Part shown: positions 54,643-63,353 of the stretch, one piece after another | Layout: each line of letters begins with the position of its first letter | Numbering within the stretch: the stretch's first letter is position 1 | From: Arthrobacter sp. TPD3018 | Lineage (GTDB): Bacteria; Pseudomonadota; Alphaproteobacteria; Sphingomonadales; Sphingomonadaceae | DNA length: 64,000 nt | Assembly: GCA_003075315.1 (NCBI GenBank) | Contig: QDFQ01000005.1 | Location: 1-64,000 of the forward strand | Direction: 5' to 3' | Program-made: the position numbers and the translations under genes | The notes under the pieces: generated by a model | Seen by the model: only the letters and a program-made list of their open reading frames with translations | Told to the model about the DNA's origin: nothing | The model's database searches: none

Positions 54643-56720
54643 CCGTTCGAGCCATCGCCCTGTTGCTGTGCGGCGTATCCGCCCTTCCCGCCGCGGCGCA
54701 GGAGCGTGCCGCCACGGACGCCTCTCCCGCGCCCGACATCGTCGTGATCGGCCGCGGCCTGCCTGCCCGACCGGGAGATCGCACCGCAGACGTTGTCGCG
54801 ATCGACGCGGCGCGCATCCGCGAGAGCGCCAGCGGCCGGCTGGAAACGGTGCTCGCCGACGTCGCGGGGCTCCAGCAGTTCCGACGCAGCGATTCGCGCT
54901 CCGCCAATCCGACCAGCCAGGGTCTGTCGCTGCGTGGCATCGGCGGTAACGCGTCCAGCCGCGCGCTGTTGGTCCTGGATGGCGTGCCGCAGGCGGACCC
55001 GTTCGGCGGCTGGGTGCCCTTCCCCGCCTACGCCACCGATCGCATTGGCCTGATCCGCGTCACGCGCGGCGGCGGCAGCGGCTATTTCGGACCCGGCGCG
55101 CTCGCCGGCACGATCGAGATCGACAGCGCCGATCCCGCCGACCAGCCCGCGCTTGCCGCAGACGTCGCGTACGGCAGCCGCCGGTCGCTGTCCGCTGCCG
55201 CATCGGGACTGCTGCGGCGTGACGGCGGCTTCGCGACTGTGTCGGCGGCGTACGATCGTGGCGACGGCTTCGTGCCGACCGTCGCCGAAAGCCGCGGCCC
55301 CGCCGATCGTGCGGCACCATTCGAGCAGTTTTCTGCCGCGGCGCGCGCGGTGGTTGCCCTCGGCGGACAGACCGAATTGCAAACCAATCTGTCCGGCTTC
55401 ACCGACACGCGCGAACGCGGCACGGCCTTCACCCGCAACCGCAGCCAGGGCGCCGACGCCAGCGTCCGCCTGATTGGGCGCGGCGACTGGGGCTGGTCCG
55501 CGCTCGCCTATCTCCAGACCCGCGACTTCGCGTCGCAATTTGCCAGCGTCGATGCCGCCCGGACGACCGCGACCCAGACGCTGGACCAATATAACACGCC
55601 CGCCACCGGCACCGGCGGCCGGATCGAATTGAAGCCCCCGGTCGGCGAGGGCCGCGATCTGCGCCTCGGCGCCGACGTGCGACGCGTCTCCGGGCAGACG
55701 CAGGAGCTGTACACCTACGCCAACGCCCTCCCCACGCGGCGGCGCGTGGCGGGCGGCAACGCGCTGACCTATGGCCTGTTTACCGACGCGAGCCTGACCG
55801 CCGGCCCCGCGACGCTGACACTCGGCGGGCGGGTGGATCGCTGGCGGCTGACGGACGGCGCCCTGCGCGAGGCGGTGATTGCCACCGGCGCGCCGCTGAC
55901 CAACGCCATCTTCCCGGAGCGGCGTGGGACGGAATGGACCGGACGGGCCGGTATTGCCGTCACTCCGGTCGCGCCGGTGACGCTGCGCGCGTCTGCCTAT
56001 CGCGGTTGGCGCCTGCCGACGCTCAACGAGCTGTACCGACCGTTTCGGGTCGGCGCCGATGCGGTCGCCGCCAATGCCGCGCTGGAGCCCGAGCGGTTGA
56101 GCGGGATCGACGGCGGTGTCACGCTGGCGCCCGGCGCCGGCGTCTCGTTCGCCGCGGCCTTGTTCTGGAGCCGGCTGGACGGGGCGATCGCCAACGTCAC
56201 CGCGGGACGCGGGCCCGGCACCTTCCCCGGCGTCGGCTTCGTCGCCGCGAACGGCATCTACCGCGTCCGCCGCAATCTGGATGCAATCCGCTCGACCGGG
56301 TTGGAGCTCGACGCCCGCTGGCAAAGCGGGCCCGTGTTCGCGCAGGCATCCTGGTCGCATGTCGATCCCCGCGTCGTCGCCGGCGGTGCCGCGGCGGCAC
56401 TCGACGGACTGAGGCCGGCGCAGACGCCGCGCGACCTGACGTCCACCACGCTCGGCTGGCGCAAGGGCGGCGCGGCGATCTCGACGACCCTGCGGCATGC
56501 CGCCCGCCAGTTCGAGGACGACCAGAACAGCCGCTCGCTCGCGCCGGCGACGACTCTGGACGGCTATGCCGCCTTGCCGCTGACCCGCACGCTTGGAGTG
56601 GAGCTGCGGGCGGAGAACGTCTTCGATGCGCGGGTCGAAACGGGGATCAGCGGTAACGCGATCGTCGAGCGCGCCACGCCGCGGACCGTGTGGGTGGGGC
56701 TGACGCTGCGGACCGGGTGA
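54639..56720 (+). CDS. TonB-dependent receptor
   Basis: 693 residues with signal peptide (MTVRAIALLLCGVSALPAAA), a TonB-box-like DIVVIGRG, plug segments ETVLADVAGLQQFRR and GLSLRGIGGNASSRALLVLD with GVPQADPFGG, and a C-terminal barrel ending GLTLRTG. ATG overlaps the stop of the CxxCW pseudogene. In other bacteria CxxCW proteins go with PQQ-linked alcohol oxidation, so uptake of PQQ or a related ligand is possible (inference). Confidence 0.9.
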   Translation: MTVRAIALLLCGVSALPAAAQERAATDASPAPDIVVIGRGLPARPGDRTADVVAIDAARIRESASGRLETVLADVAGLQQFRRSDSRSANPTSQGLSLRGIGGNASSRALLVLDGVPQADPFGGWVPFPAYATDRIGLIRVTRGGGSGYFGPGALAGTIEIDSADPADQPALAADVAYGSRRSLSAAASGLLRRDGGFATVSAAYDRGDGFVPTVAESRGPADRAAPFEQFSAAARAVVALGGQTELQTNLSGFTDTRERGTAFTRNRSQGADASVRLIGRGDWGWSALAYLQTRDFASQFASVDAARTTATQTLDQYNTPATGTGGRIELKPPVGEGRDLRLGADVRRVSGQTQELYTYANALPTRRRVAGGNALTYGLFTDASLTAGPATLTLGGRVDRWRLTDGALREAVIATGAPLTNAIFPERRGTEWTGRAGIAVTPVAPVTLRASAYRGWRLPTLNELYRPFRVGADAVAANAALEPERLSGIDGGVTLAPGAGVSFAAALFWSRLDGAIANVTAGRGPGTFPGVGFVAANGIYRVRRNLDAIRSTGLELDARWQSGPVFAQASWSHVDPRVVAGGAAAALDGLRPAQTPRDLTSTTLGWRKGGAAISTTLRHAARQFEDDQNSRSLAPATTLDGYAALPLTRTLGVELRAENVFDARVETGISGNAIVERATPRTVWVGLTLRTG

Positions 56721-56936
56721 TGTCCGGCCCGCCCGACGTCGGGTGCCCCTCATCGGCATCGGAGCAGGTCGCCCATCCACCGGCGAATGATAGCTCGATG
56801 CGAGACCCGCAGGGCTGAGCCGAGATTAAGCGCCTTCTGATCCCAGCCCTCGACACGGGCCGGAAGGACGTTCAGACGCGCCTAGACCCGCCCGTGGCCG
56901 GACCGACCGGTGGGGCCAAAGCCGCTGGACCGCCCC

Positions 56937-57926
56937 ATGACCGCACACCCACGCTCGATCCGGCTGACGCCGCGAGACATTCCCTCGCCCAGCTCGATCA
57001 GCCCAGAGGCGCGGGCGGCGCTGGAGCGACTGATCGGCGCCGACGGCGTGCCGATCAACGCGCACTTCACCATGCCGGACCATGATGACTTGGCGGGGTG
57101 GCAGGCGGTCAAGGCGTCGGTCGATGCCCAATATGCGCGCATGCTGGCCGGGGCCTCGGAGGCGCCCACCGCCACTGTCGAGACGATCCGGTGCGACGGT
57201 GCGGTCGTCCATGTCGCCACGCCCGCTACGCCGATCGCAGAGGATGCCCTGTATATCGACCTGCACGGCGGTGCGCTGGTGTTCGGCGGTGGCGAGGCCT
57301 GCCGGCATGGCGCGCGGACACTGGCCGATCAACTGGCCCTGCCCGTCTGGAGCATCGACTATCGCCTGCCGCCCGAACACCCCTTCCCGGCGGGCCTCGA
57401 CGATGGCTTGGCAGCTTATCGCGTTGCGCTTCGACTGTACCCGGCGGAACGGATCGTTGTCGGCGGCCGCTCTGCAGGTGGCAATCTCGCCGCCGCGATG
57501 CTGTTGCGCGCAAAGGCAGAGGGCCTGCCGCTGCCGACCGGATTGGTGTTGCTGTCGCCGCAGGTGGATCTGACGGAAAGTGGCGACAGCTTCGCGACCA
57601 ACGCCGGGCTGGACGCGATGCTGCCGACCTCGCTGATGTCCAGCAATCGGCTGTACGCGGGTGGAGCCGATCTGAGCGATCCCCTTCTGTCGCCGTTGTT
57701 CGGTGACGTGGCGAACTTCCCCCCGACATTTCTTCTGACGGGCACCCGCGATCTGTTCCTGTCCAACACGGTGCGCATGCACCGCCGGCTTTTGTCGGCG
57801 GGGGTCCCTGCGGACCTCCACGTGTTCGAAGCCATGCCCCATGGCGGCTTCGGCGGATCGCCCGAGGACCGGGAGGCTGCGCGCGACATGACGCGGTTCG
57901 TCCACGACCGCCTGTCGAGACGGTGA
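56937..57926 (+). CDS. alpha/beta hydrolase, hormone-sensitive-lipase-type esterase
   Basis: 329 residues, no signal peptide. Oxyanion motif HGGA (LHGGALVFGGG), nucleophile in GGRSAGGN (GxSxGG), Asp in TGTRDLFLS and His in MPHGGFGG, the HSL family order. SIDYRLPPEHPFPAGLDD is also typical. The start is uncertain: ATG 56937 gives the best match, but no clear ribosome site was seen. Probably a cytosolic ester hydrolase; the substrate is unknown. Flanked by 216 bp (5') and 276 bp (3') without genes. Confidence 0.88.
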   Translation: MTAHPRSIRLTPRDIPSPSSISPEARAALERLIGADGVPINAHFTMPDHDDLAGWQAVKASVDAQYARMLAGASEAPTATVETIRCDGAVVHVATPATPIAEDALYIDLHGGALVFGGGEACRHGARTLADQLALPVWSIDYRLPPEHPFPAGLDDGLAAYRVALRLYPAERIVVGGRSAGGNLAAAMLLRAKAEGLPLPTGLVLLSPQVDLTESGDSFATNAGLDAMLPTSLMSSNRLYAGGADLSDPLLSPLFGDVANFPPTFLLTGTRDLFLSNTVRMHRRLLSAGVPADLHVFEAMPHGGFGGSPEDREAARDMTRFVHDRLSRR

Positions 57927-58015
57927 CGCAACAACGCCAAGCTGGGGCCATTTCTGTGCGACTTTTGTTAACCAACCCGTTTGTCGAGGCGGAAGCCCGG
58001 CAATAAGACAGTAAT

Positions 58016-58071
58016 GGATCAATATTTGGCGGATGCAATAATACGCCAAAAGCCCCAAATCGTATTGATCC
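58016..58071. promoter_or_regulatory. nested inverted repeat before the glycan operon
   Basis: GGATCAATA/TATTGATCC (outer, perfect 9 bp) encloses TTTGGCG/CGCCAAA (inner, perfect 7 bp), with a 12-base bulge on one side. It lies in AT-rich DNA, 132-187 bp before the first gene of the glycan operon. Could be an operator pair or a structured leader. Confidence 0.55.
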
Positions 58072-58202
58072 AGATTTATATGAAATGTTTATCGCTGACG
58101 GAACGAAATTTCGGTTCCGGTAACTACCCATCTTCCTGATTTGCGTTGGATACAAATCGATCAAACTGTCGTTGAGCCCCGATAAAGCGAAAAGGGGCGC
58201 TC

Positions 58203-60221
58203 GTGATCATCGTACATTTGGCGCTCGGCGGTTGTCTGAAGGCGCCGCCCGTCAATTTCGGCGTGACGGCAGATACGGGCGGCCATATCGCCTATGTGCT
58301 CGATGCGGCATGCCATCAGGCAGTGCGGTCCGACGTCGACGCGGTCACGATCGTCACGCGCCTCTTTACCGATGAACGGCTCGATCCGATCCATGCACAG
58401 GTCGAAGAAACCGTCTCGCAGAAAGTGACGATCCGCAGGATCGCGACCGCGGACCATCGCTATCTGGAAAAGGAAGCGCTCGGCGCCGACCTCGCCGCCT
58501 TCACCGAGGCGTTCTGCGCGATGCTGGAGCGTGAAGAGCGGCGCCCCGACGTCATTCATGCGCATTTCGCCGATGCCGCCGCCGTCGCGATGGCGGCACA
58601 GCGCCGGTTCGGTATTCCGTTCGTGTACACGCCGCATGCGCTCGGCATCGACAAGCGGATGCAGCGCCTGGAGTGTCCCGGCCTCGACGCCCGTATCGCC
58701 GCCGAACGCGCTGCAATCGAAGGGGCCTCGGCGATCGTGGTCTCGACCGAGGAGGAGGCGGTGCGTCAGGTCGGCGGTTATGGCGTCGCGCTCGGCGACC
58801 GGGTGACGGTCGTCGCCCCGGGCGTACCGCGTCGCGACTGCGTGCCCGGGCCCCATACGCTCGCCGACCGACTGGACGATTGGCTCGAGACGCCGGACCT
58901 GCCGATCGTCCTCGCCATCGCGCGGCCCGTCGCGAAGAAGAACCTGGCCGCGCTCGCGCGTGCCTATGCCGACGATCCCGCGCTACAAGCGCAGGCGAAC
59001 CTCGTCATTCTGGCGGGGCAACATGCCTATGCCTCAGCCGACGAGCGGGCATCACTCGCCGAATTGCAGGCGATCGCCGAGCGGCCGGGCATGCGCGGCC
59101 GCATCGCCTTGCCGCCGCAGCACGACGCCGACGACGTCGCGGCGCTCTACGGGCGGGCGGCGCGCGGCGGCGTGTTCGTCAATCCCGCGCTGCACGAGCC
59201 CTTCGGCCTGACGCTCGTCGAGGCGGCGGCGGCGGGCGTGCCGGTGGTCGCGACGCGCAACGGCGGTCCGGCCGATATCGTCGAGACGATCGGCCATGGC
59301 CTATTGATCGATCCGGAGGATACGGCCGCGATCGGTGCGGCGATCGGCGCGATCGTCGGCAATCCTGCCCGCCATCACGCCTTCGCCACCGCAGCCCGCG
59401 CCCGTGCCGATCTGTACTGCTGGCATCGCTATGCGGCCGCCACCCGCGCGCTATACGGCGAGCTTGCGTCGCCCCGCCTACTCGCCTGCGACATCGACAA
59501 TACGCTGACCGGCTGCGTCGAGGGTGCGCGTGCCTTCGCGGCGTGGCGGGCGGCTAGCCCCTTACCCTTCATCATTGCAACCGGCCGCGGCTTCGATGCG
59601 GCGCGGATGATCCTGAAGCGCTGGCGCCTGCCGCAGCCCGATGCGTTCATCGTCGATGTCGGCACCCGGTTGATGCTGCCCGACGGAACCGGCGGCTGGC
59701 GCGCCTGTGCCGACTATGCGCGCACGCTGGACGCGGGATGGGATCGCGACGCCGTATCCGCGACGCTTGCGCCGCTGGGCGTGACGGCGCAACCGGCCGC
59801 GACAGCGGGGCCACACAAGATCAGCTTCTATGGCGATGCTGCCGACGCCGGCCGCATCCGCGTGGCACTGTCGACCGCAGGGCTGGCGGCACGCGTCATC
59901 TTCTCGCACGGCCGGCTGATCGACGTGCTCGCGCCCACCGGCGGCAAGGCGCAGGCGATCGCGGCCTATGCCGCTAGGCGCGGCCTGACGCTGGCGGATT
60001 GCATCGCGGCGGGGGACAGCGGCAACGACGCCGATATGCTGGCCGCCTGCGGTCATGCCATCGTCGTCGGCAATGCGGGGGGCGAGCTGGCCCATCTGTC
60101 GCCGCGCCCCGGACTGCTGCGCGTGCGGCGTCATCATGCAGGCGGCGTGCTGGAAGGGTTGGCGACATTGGGTCTGGCAGACGCATACCCGGCCGACCTG
60201 CCCGTATCGGTGGCGGCATGA
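58203..60221 (+). CDS. sucrose-phosphate-synthase-like glycosyltransferase fused to HAD phosphatase
   Basis: 672 residues from GTG 58203 (AAAAGGGG upstream). Residues 1-420 are a GT4 glycosyltransferase: VTADTGGHIAYVLDAA (as in SPS and mannosylfructose-phosphate synthase), YTPHALGIDKR, AIARPVAKKNLAALARA, and the donor-site loop NPALHEPFGLTLVEAAAAG. From about 425 an HAD domain of the sucrose-phosphatase type starts: CDIDNTLTG (D430, D432), IIATGRGFD, and IAAGDSGNDADML. All HAD acidic residues are present, so both synthesis and dephosphorylation of a sucrose-like disaccharide are plausible. First gene of a chain of ATGA/GTGA-overlapping genes. Confidence 0.87.
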   Translation: MIIVHLALGGCLKAPPVNFGVTADTGGHIAYVLDAACHQAVRSDVDAVTIVTRLFTDERLDPIHAQVEETVSQKVTIRRIATADHRYLEKEALGADLAAFTEAFCAMLEREERRPDVIHAHFADAAAVAMAAQRRFGIPFVYTPHALGIDKRMQRLECPGLDARIAAERAAIEGASAIVVSTEEEAVRQVGGYGVALGDRVTVVAPGVPRRDCVPGPHTLADRLDDWLETPDLPIVLAIARPVAKKNLAALARAYADDPALQAQANLVILAGQHAYASADERASLAELQAIAERPGMRGRIALPPQHDADDVAALYGRAARGGVFVNPALHEPFGLTLVEAAAAGVPVVATRNGGPADIVETIGHGLLIDPEDTAAIGAAIGAIVGNPARHHAFATAARARADLYCWHRYAAATRALYGELASPRLLACDIDNTLTGCVEGARAFAAWRAASPLPFIIATGRGFDAARMILKRWRLPQPDAFIVDVGTRLMLPDGTGGWRACADYARTLDAGWDRDAVSATLAPLGVTAQPAATAGPHKISFYGDAADAGRIRVALSTAGLAARVIFSHGRLIDVLAPTGGKAQAIAAYAARRGLTLADCIAAGDSGNDADMLAACGHAIVVGNAGGELAHLSPRPGLLRVRRHHAGGVLEGLATLGLADAYPADLPVSVAA

Positions 60222-61360
60222 TGCGCCCCTTCGGCTATTTCGTGCATCATCAGGGCCGCGGCCATGCCGAACGCTGCGCCGCGATCGCGAACGCGCTGCC
60301 GCCGACGCGACCGATGACGATCTTCTGCGCGCGCGACGACATCTTTCCCGCGCTGCCCCCGCAGGTCGATATCGTCCGCCTGCCCTCGCTGTTCGAAGCC
60401 ACGGGAGACGAGGCGACGACGATGGACTGGGTGCCGACGCCGCAGACGTTGCACTGCGCGCCGCTCGGCTGGCCCGGCATCCGCCGCGCGATGGCGGTGC
60501 TGGCGGGCTGGTTCGATGCCGCCGATCCGGCCCTCATGATCTGCGACGTCTCGGCAGAGATCGCGCAGCTGTCGCGCATCTGTTCGGTGCCGCACGTCAA
60601 GGTCCTGCAACATGGCGACCGCGGCGATGCGGGCCATCGCGCCGCCTATGACGGAGCGGCGGGCTTGCTCGCGCCCTTCCACGCCGATCTCGCGCAGCCG
60701 GACTGGGACGCGTCGTTGCGCGCGCGGACCTGTTTCGCCGGCGGGCTCGGCGTCGACGTGCGCGTGCCCGAGCGCGAGGTCGCGCGGCAGCGGATCGGCA
60801 TCGGCGCGGACGAGGAGATGATCCTCGTCCTGTCGGGTGGCGGCGGCGACGGCTTCGCGCAGGCGCCGATCGGCGTCGGTGCGCGCGCGCGTCCCGCCGC
60901 GCGCTGGGTCACGATCGGCAAGGTCCAGCGCGACTGGCATGCGACCGAGCCTGCAAACGTCGAACATCGCGGCTGGGTGGACGATGCCGCCGACCATATC
61001 GCCGCGGCGGACCTCGTCATCGCATCGACCGGCAACACCACCTGCCAGCAGATCCTCGCCTCGGGCCGGCCATGGCTGGCGGTGCCCGAATGGCGCTATT
61101 TCGACGAACAGCATCGCAAGGCCGACGCACTCGCCGCCGCCGGCGTCGCGACCATCCGGCCACACCTGCCCTCGTCGGCGCATGGCTGGACGGCGGCCCT
61201 GGCCGATACGCTGCGCGACCACCGCCCCGACCGCCAGCGCGCGATGATCGACGACACGCCCGCCGACCGCGCCGCCCTCTGGCTCGAAGCGCTCGCCGAC
61301 CGGCTGTGGACGCCGCTCGTTGCCACCCCTTCCCTCTCCCTGGAGCCCCGCACCCTATGA
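60218..61360 (+). CDS. MurG-like (GT28-type) glycosyltransferase
   Basis: 380 residues, starting in a 4-bp overlap with the previous stop. GYFVHHQGRGHAERCAAIANAL at the N-terminus and the donor-domain string IVASTGNTTCQQILASGRPWLAVPE (seen here as VIASTGNTTCQQ) recall MurG/UDP-GlcNAc transferases. LVLSGGGGDGF starts the second domain. No membrane segment. Sugar donor and acceptor unknown. Confidence 0.82.
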   Translation: MMRPFGYFVHHQGRGHAERCAAIANALPPTRPMTIFCARDDIFPALPPQVDIVRLPSLFEATGDEATTMDWVPTPQTLHCAPLGWPGIRRAMAVLAGWFDAADPALMICDVSAEIAQLSRICSVPHVKVLQHGDRGDAGHRAAYDGAAGLLAPFHADLAQPDWDASLRARTCFAGGLGVDVRVPEREVARQRIGIGADEEMILVLSGGGGDGFAQAPIGVGARARPAARWVTIGKVQRDWHATEPANVEHRGWVDDAADHIAAADLVIASTGNTTCQQILASGRPWLAVPEWRYFDEQHRKADALAAAGVATIRPHLPSSAHGWTAALADTLRDHRPDRQRAMIDDTPADRAALWLEALADRLWTPLVATPSLSLEPRTL

Positions 61361-62283
61361 CCTCCGTCTCCGTCGTAACCCTGGCGAAGGGCCGCCCCGA
61401 TCACCTCGTCAACGTCGTGCGCGGTCTATCGCAGCAGACGATGCGCCCGGCCGAGCTGATCGTCGCGGTGATGCAGGACACGCTCTACGATCTACCCGAC
61501 GCGCCCTTCCCCATCCGGCAGATCCGGATCGACGCCGATGCGCTGCCGCTGGCGATGGCACGCAACGTCGCGGCGGGCGCGGCGCAGGGCGAGGTGCTCG
61601 TCTTCCTCGACATGGACTGTATTCCCACGCCGGAGCTGGTTGCCGATTATGCGGGCTTTGCCGCCACGTTCGACGGCCTGCTGATGGGCGAGGTGATGTA
61701 TCTGCCCGGCGGCGCGACCGCGGGCGACTGGTCCTATCCCGGCTTCGCGGCAGTCGCCGAACGGCACTCGGACCGCCGCGGACCGCCGGCAGAGGGGCTG
61801 GAGGTGTGCGCCGACTATCGCTGCTTCTGGTCGCTCAACTTCGCGATGCGCCGGGAGACCTTCCTGCGCGTCGGCGGCTTCGACGAACGCTATGTCGGCT
61901 ATGGCGGCGAGGATACCGATTTCGGCAAGACGCTGGATCAAGCGAACGTCAAGATCGCCTGGATCAAGGGCGGGCTCGCCTATCATCAATATCACCCGCA
62001 CCACATGCCGCCGGTCCACCATATCGACAGCGTCGTCCGCAACGCGCAGCTGTTCGAGGCGAAGTGGGGCTATCGGACGATGGGCCACTGGCTGCACGCG
62101 TTCCGCCTGATGGGGCTGATCGACGACACGCCCGGCCGGCCGATCCGCATCCTGCGGGAAGCCCATGACGGCGACCGCGCGCTGACCGGCCAGCAGAGCC
62201 ACCAGCCCTATGCCAATACCGCACGCGTGCTGCGTGAGCTCGAGGCCGCCGCCGCCCGCGCACCGGAGGCGGTCGCCGCGTGA
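61357..62283 (+). CDS. GT2-family glycosyltransferase
   Basis: 308 residues. SVSVVTLAKGRPDHLVNVVRGL opens the nucleotide-binding fold, VLVFLDMDCIPT holds the DxD metal site, and the C-terminal galactosyltransferase-like segment is FDERYVGYGGEDTDFG with the catalytic-region ED. Overlaps both neighbours by 4 bp. Probably adds a hexose during glycan assembly in the cytosol. Confidence 0.88.
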   Translation: MTSVSVVTLAKGRPDHLVNVVRGLSQQTMRPAELIVAVMQDTLYDLPDAPFPIRQIRIDADALPLAMARNVAAGAAQGEVLVFLDMDCIPTPELVADYAGFAATFDGLLMGEVMYLPGGATAGDWSYPGFAAVAERHSDRRGPPAEGLEVCADYRCFWSLNFAMRRETFLRVGGFDERYVGYGGEDTDFGKTLDQANVKIAWIKGGLAYHQYHPHHMPPVHHIDSVVRNAQLFEAKWGYRTMGHWLHAFRLMGLIDDTPGRPIRILREAHDGDRALTGQQSHQPYANTARVLRELEAAAARAPEAVAA

Positions 62284-63353
62284 GGATCGCCATCCTCGCG
62301 CATGTCCGCCAGCGTATCGCACAGCCGTTCGCAGGCGGCATGGAGGCGCATTGCTGGCACCTCGCCGCCGGGCTGCAAAGCCGCGGGCACGACGTCGTCC
62401 TGTTCGCCTCGGGCGACAGCGATCCGCGCTTTGCGATCGATCCCGTACTGGCCGAACATTACGAGCGCACCTTCCCCTGGGCAGAGCATCGCGGCTCGGC
62501 GCCGCTGATCGCGCACCTCGACGCGGGCTACGCCGCGGCGTGCGACCGGATCGCGGCGGGCGGGTTCGATGTCGTCCACAACAACAGCCTGCACCGCTTC
62601 CCGCTCGAACACCGGCGGACCGAGGCGGTGCCGACCGTGACCTCGCTGCACGTGCCGCCCTATGACGCGCTGCACTGGTTCGTGCAGCAGAGCCCGTCGC
62701 CGCGCCATCACCTGACCGTCACCTCGGCGCGGCAGCGCGAGGCCTGGTGGCCGAATGGTGCACCGGCGGAGGTATCGGTGCTGCACAACGGCATCGACAT
62801 CGATCGCTGGCCCTATCGCCCGCAGGGCAATGGCGAGGCGGTGTGGTGCGGGCGCATCACGCCCAACAAGGGGCCGCATCTTGCCGCGCAGGCCGCGCGT
62901 GCCGCCGGGATCCGCCTGACGCTGTTCGGGGGAATCGAGGACCCTGACTATTACGCCGCAGAGGTCGCACCGCTGCTCGGCGACGGTGTCGTCTATGCCG
63001 GGCATCGCAACGCCGAGGAACTGGCGGTGGAACTCGGCCGCGCATCGCTGTTCGTCTTCACCCCCTGTTGGGACGAGCCGTTCGGACTGGTGGCGGCAGA
63101 GGCGATGGCGTGCGGCCTGCCGGTCGCCGCATTCGACATGGGCGCGGCACGCGAGGTCGTCGGCGAAGCGGGGCGGTTCGCTGCTCCGGGCGATGTCGCC
63201 GCGCTGGCCACGGCGATGCGCGAGGCTATGACGATCCCGCCCGACGTGCCGCGCGAGCGCGTGCAGCGGCTGTTCACGCACGATCGCTGGCTCGACCGGT
63301 GCGAGACGCTCTACCGCACGGTGATCGCCGGCGACGTCAGGCTGGCGGCATGA
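62280..63353 (+). CDS. GT4-family glycosyltransferase
   Basis: 357 residues from a GTG inside the previous stop. GGMEAHCWHLAAGLQSRGHDV is the acceptor-side glycine motif; VLHNGIDIDRW, WCGRITPNKGPHLA and CWDEPFGLVAAEAMACGLPV (EPFGLxxxE donor loop) are typical GT4. No membrane segment. Translationally coupled to both neighbours. Confidence 0.92.
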   Translation: MRIAILAHVRQRIAQPFAGGMEAHCWHLAAGLQSRGHDVVLFASGDSDPRFAIDPVLAEHYERTFPWAEHRGSAPLIAHLDAGYAAACDRIAAGGFDVVHNNSLHRFPLEHRRTEAVPTVTSLHVPPYDALHWFVQQSPSPRHHLTVTSARQREAWWPNGAPAEVSVLHNGIDIDRWPYRPQGNGEAVWCGRITPNKGPHLAAQAARAAGIRLTLFGGIEDPDYYAAEVAPLLGDGVVYAGHRNAEELAVELGRASLFVFTPCWDEPFGLVAAEAMACGLPVAAFDMGAAREVVGEAGRFAAPGDVAALATAMREAMTIPPDVPRERVQRLFTHDRWLDRCETLYRTVIAGDVRLAA

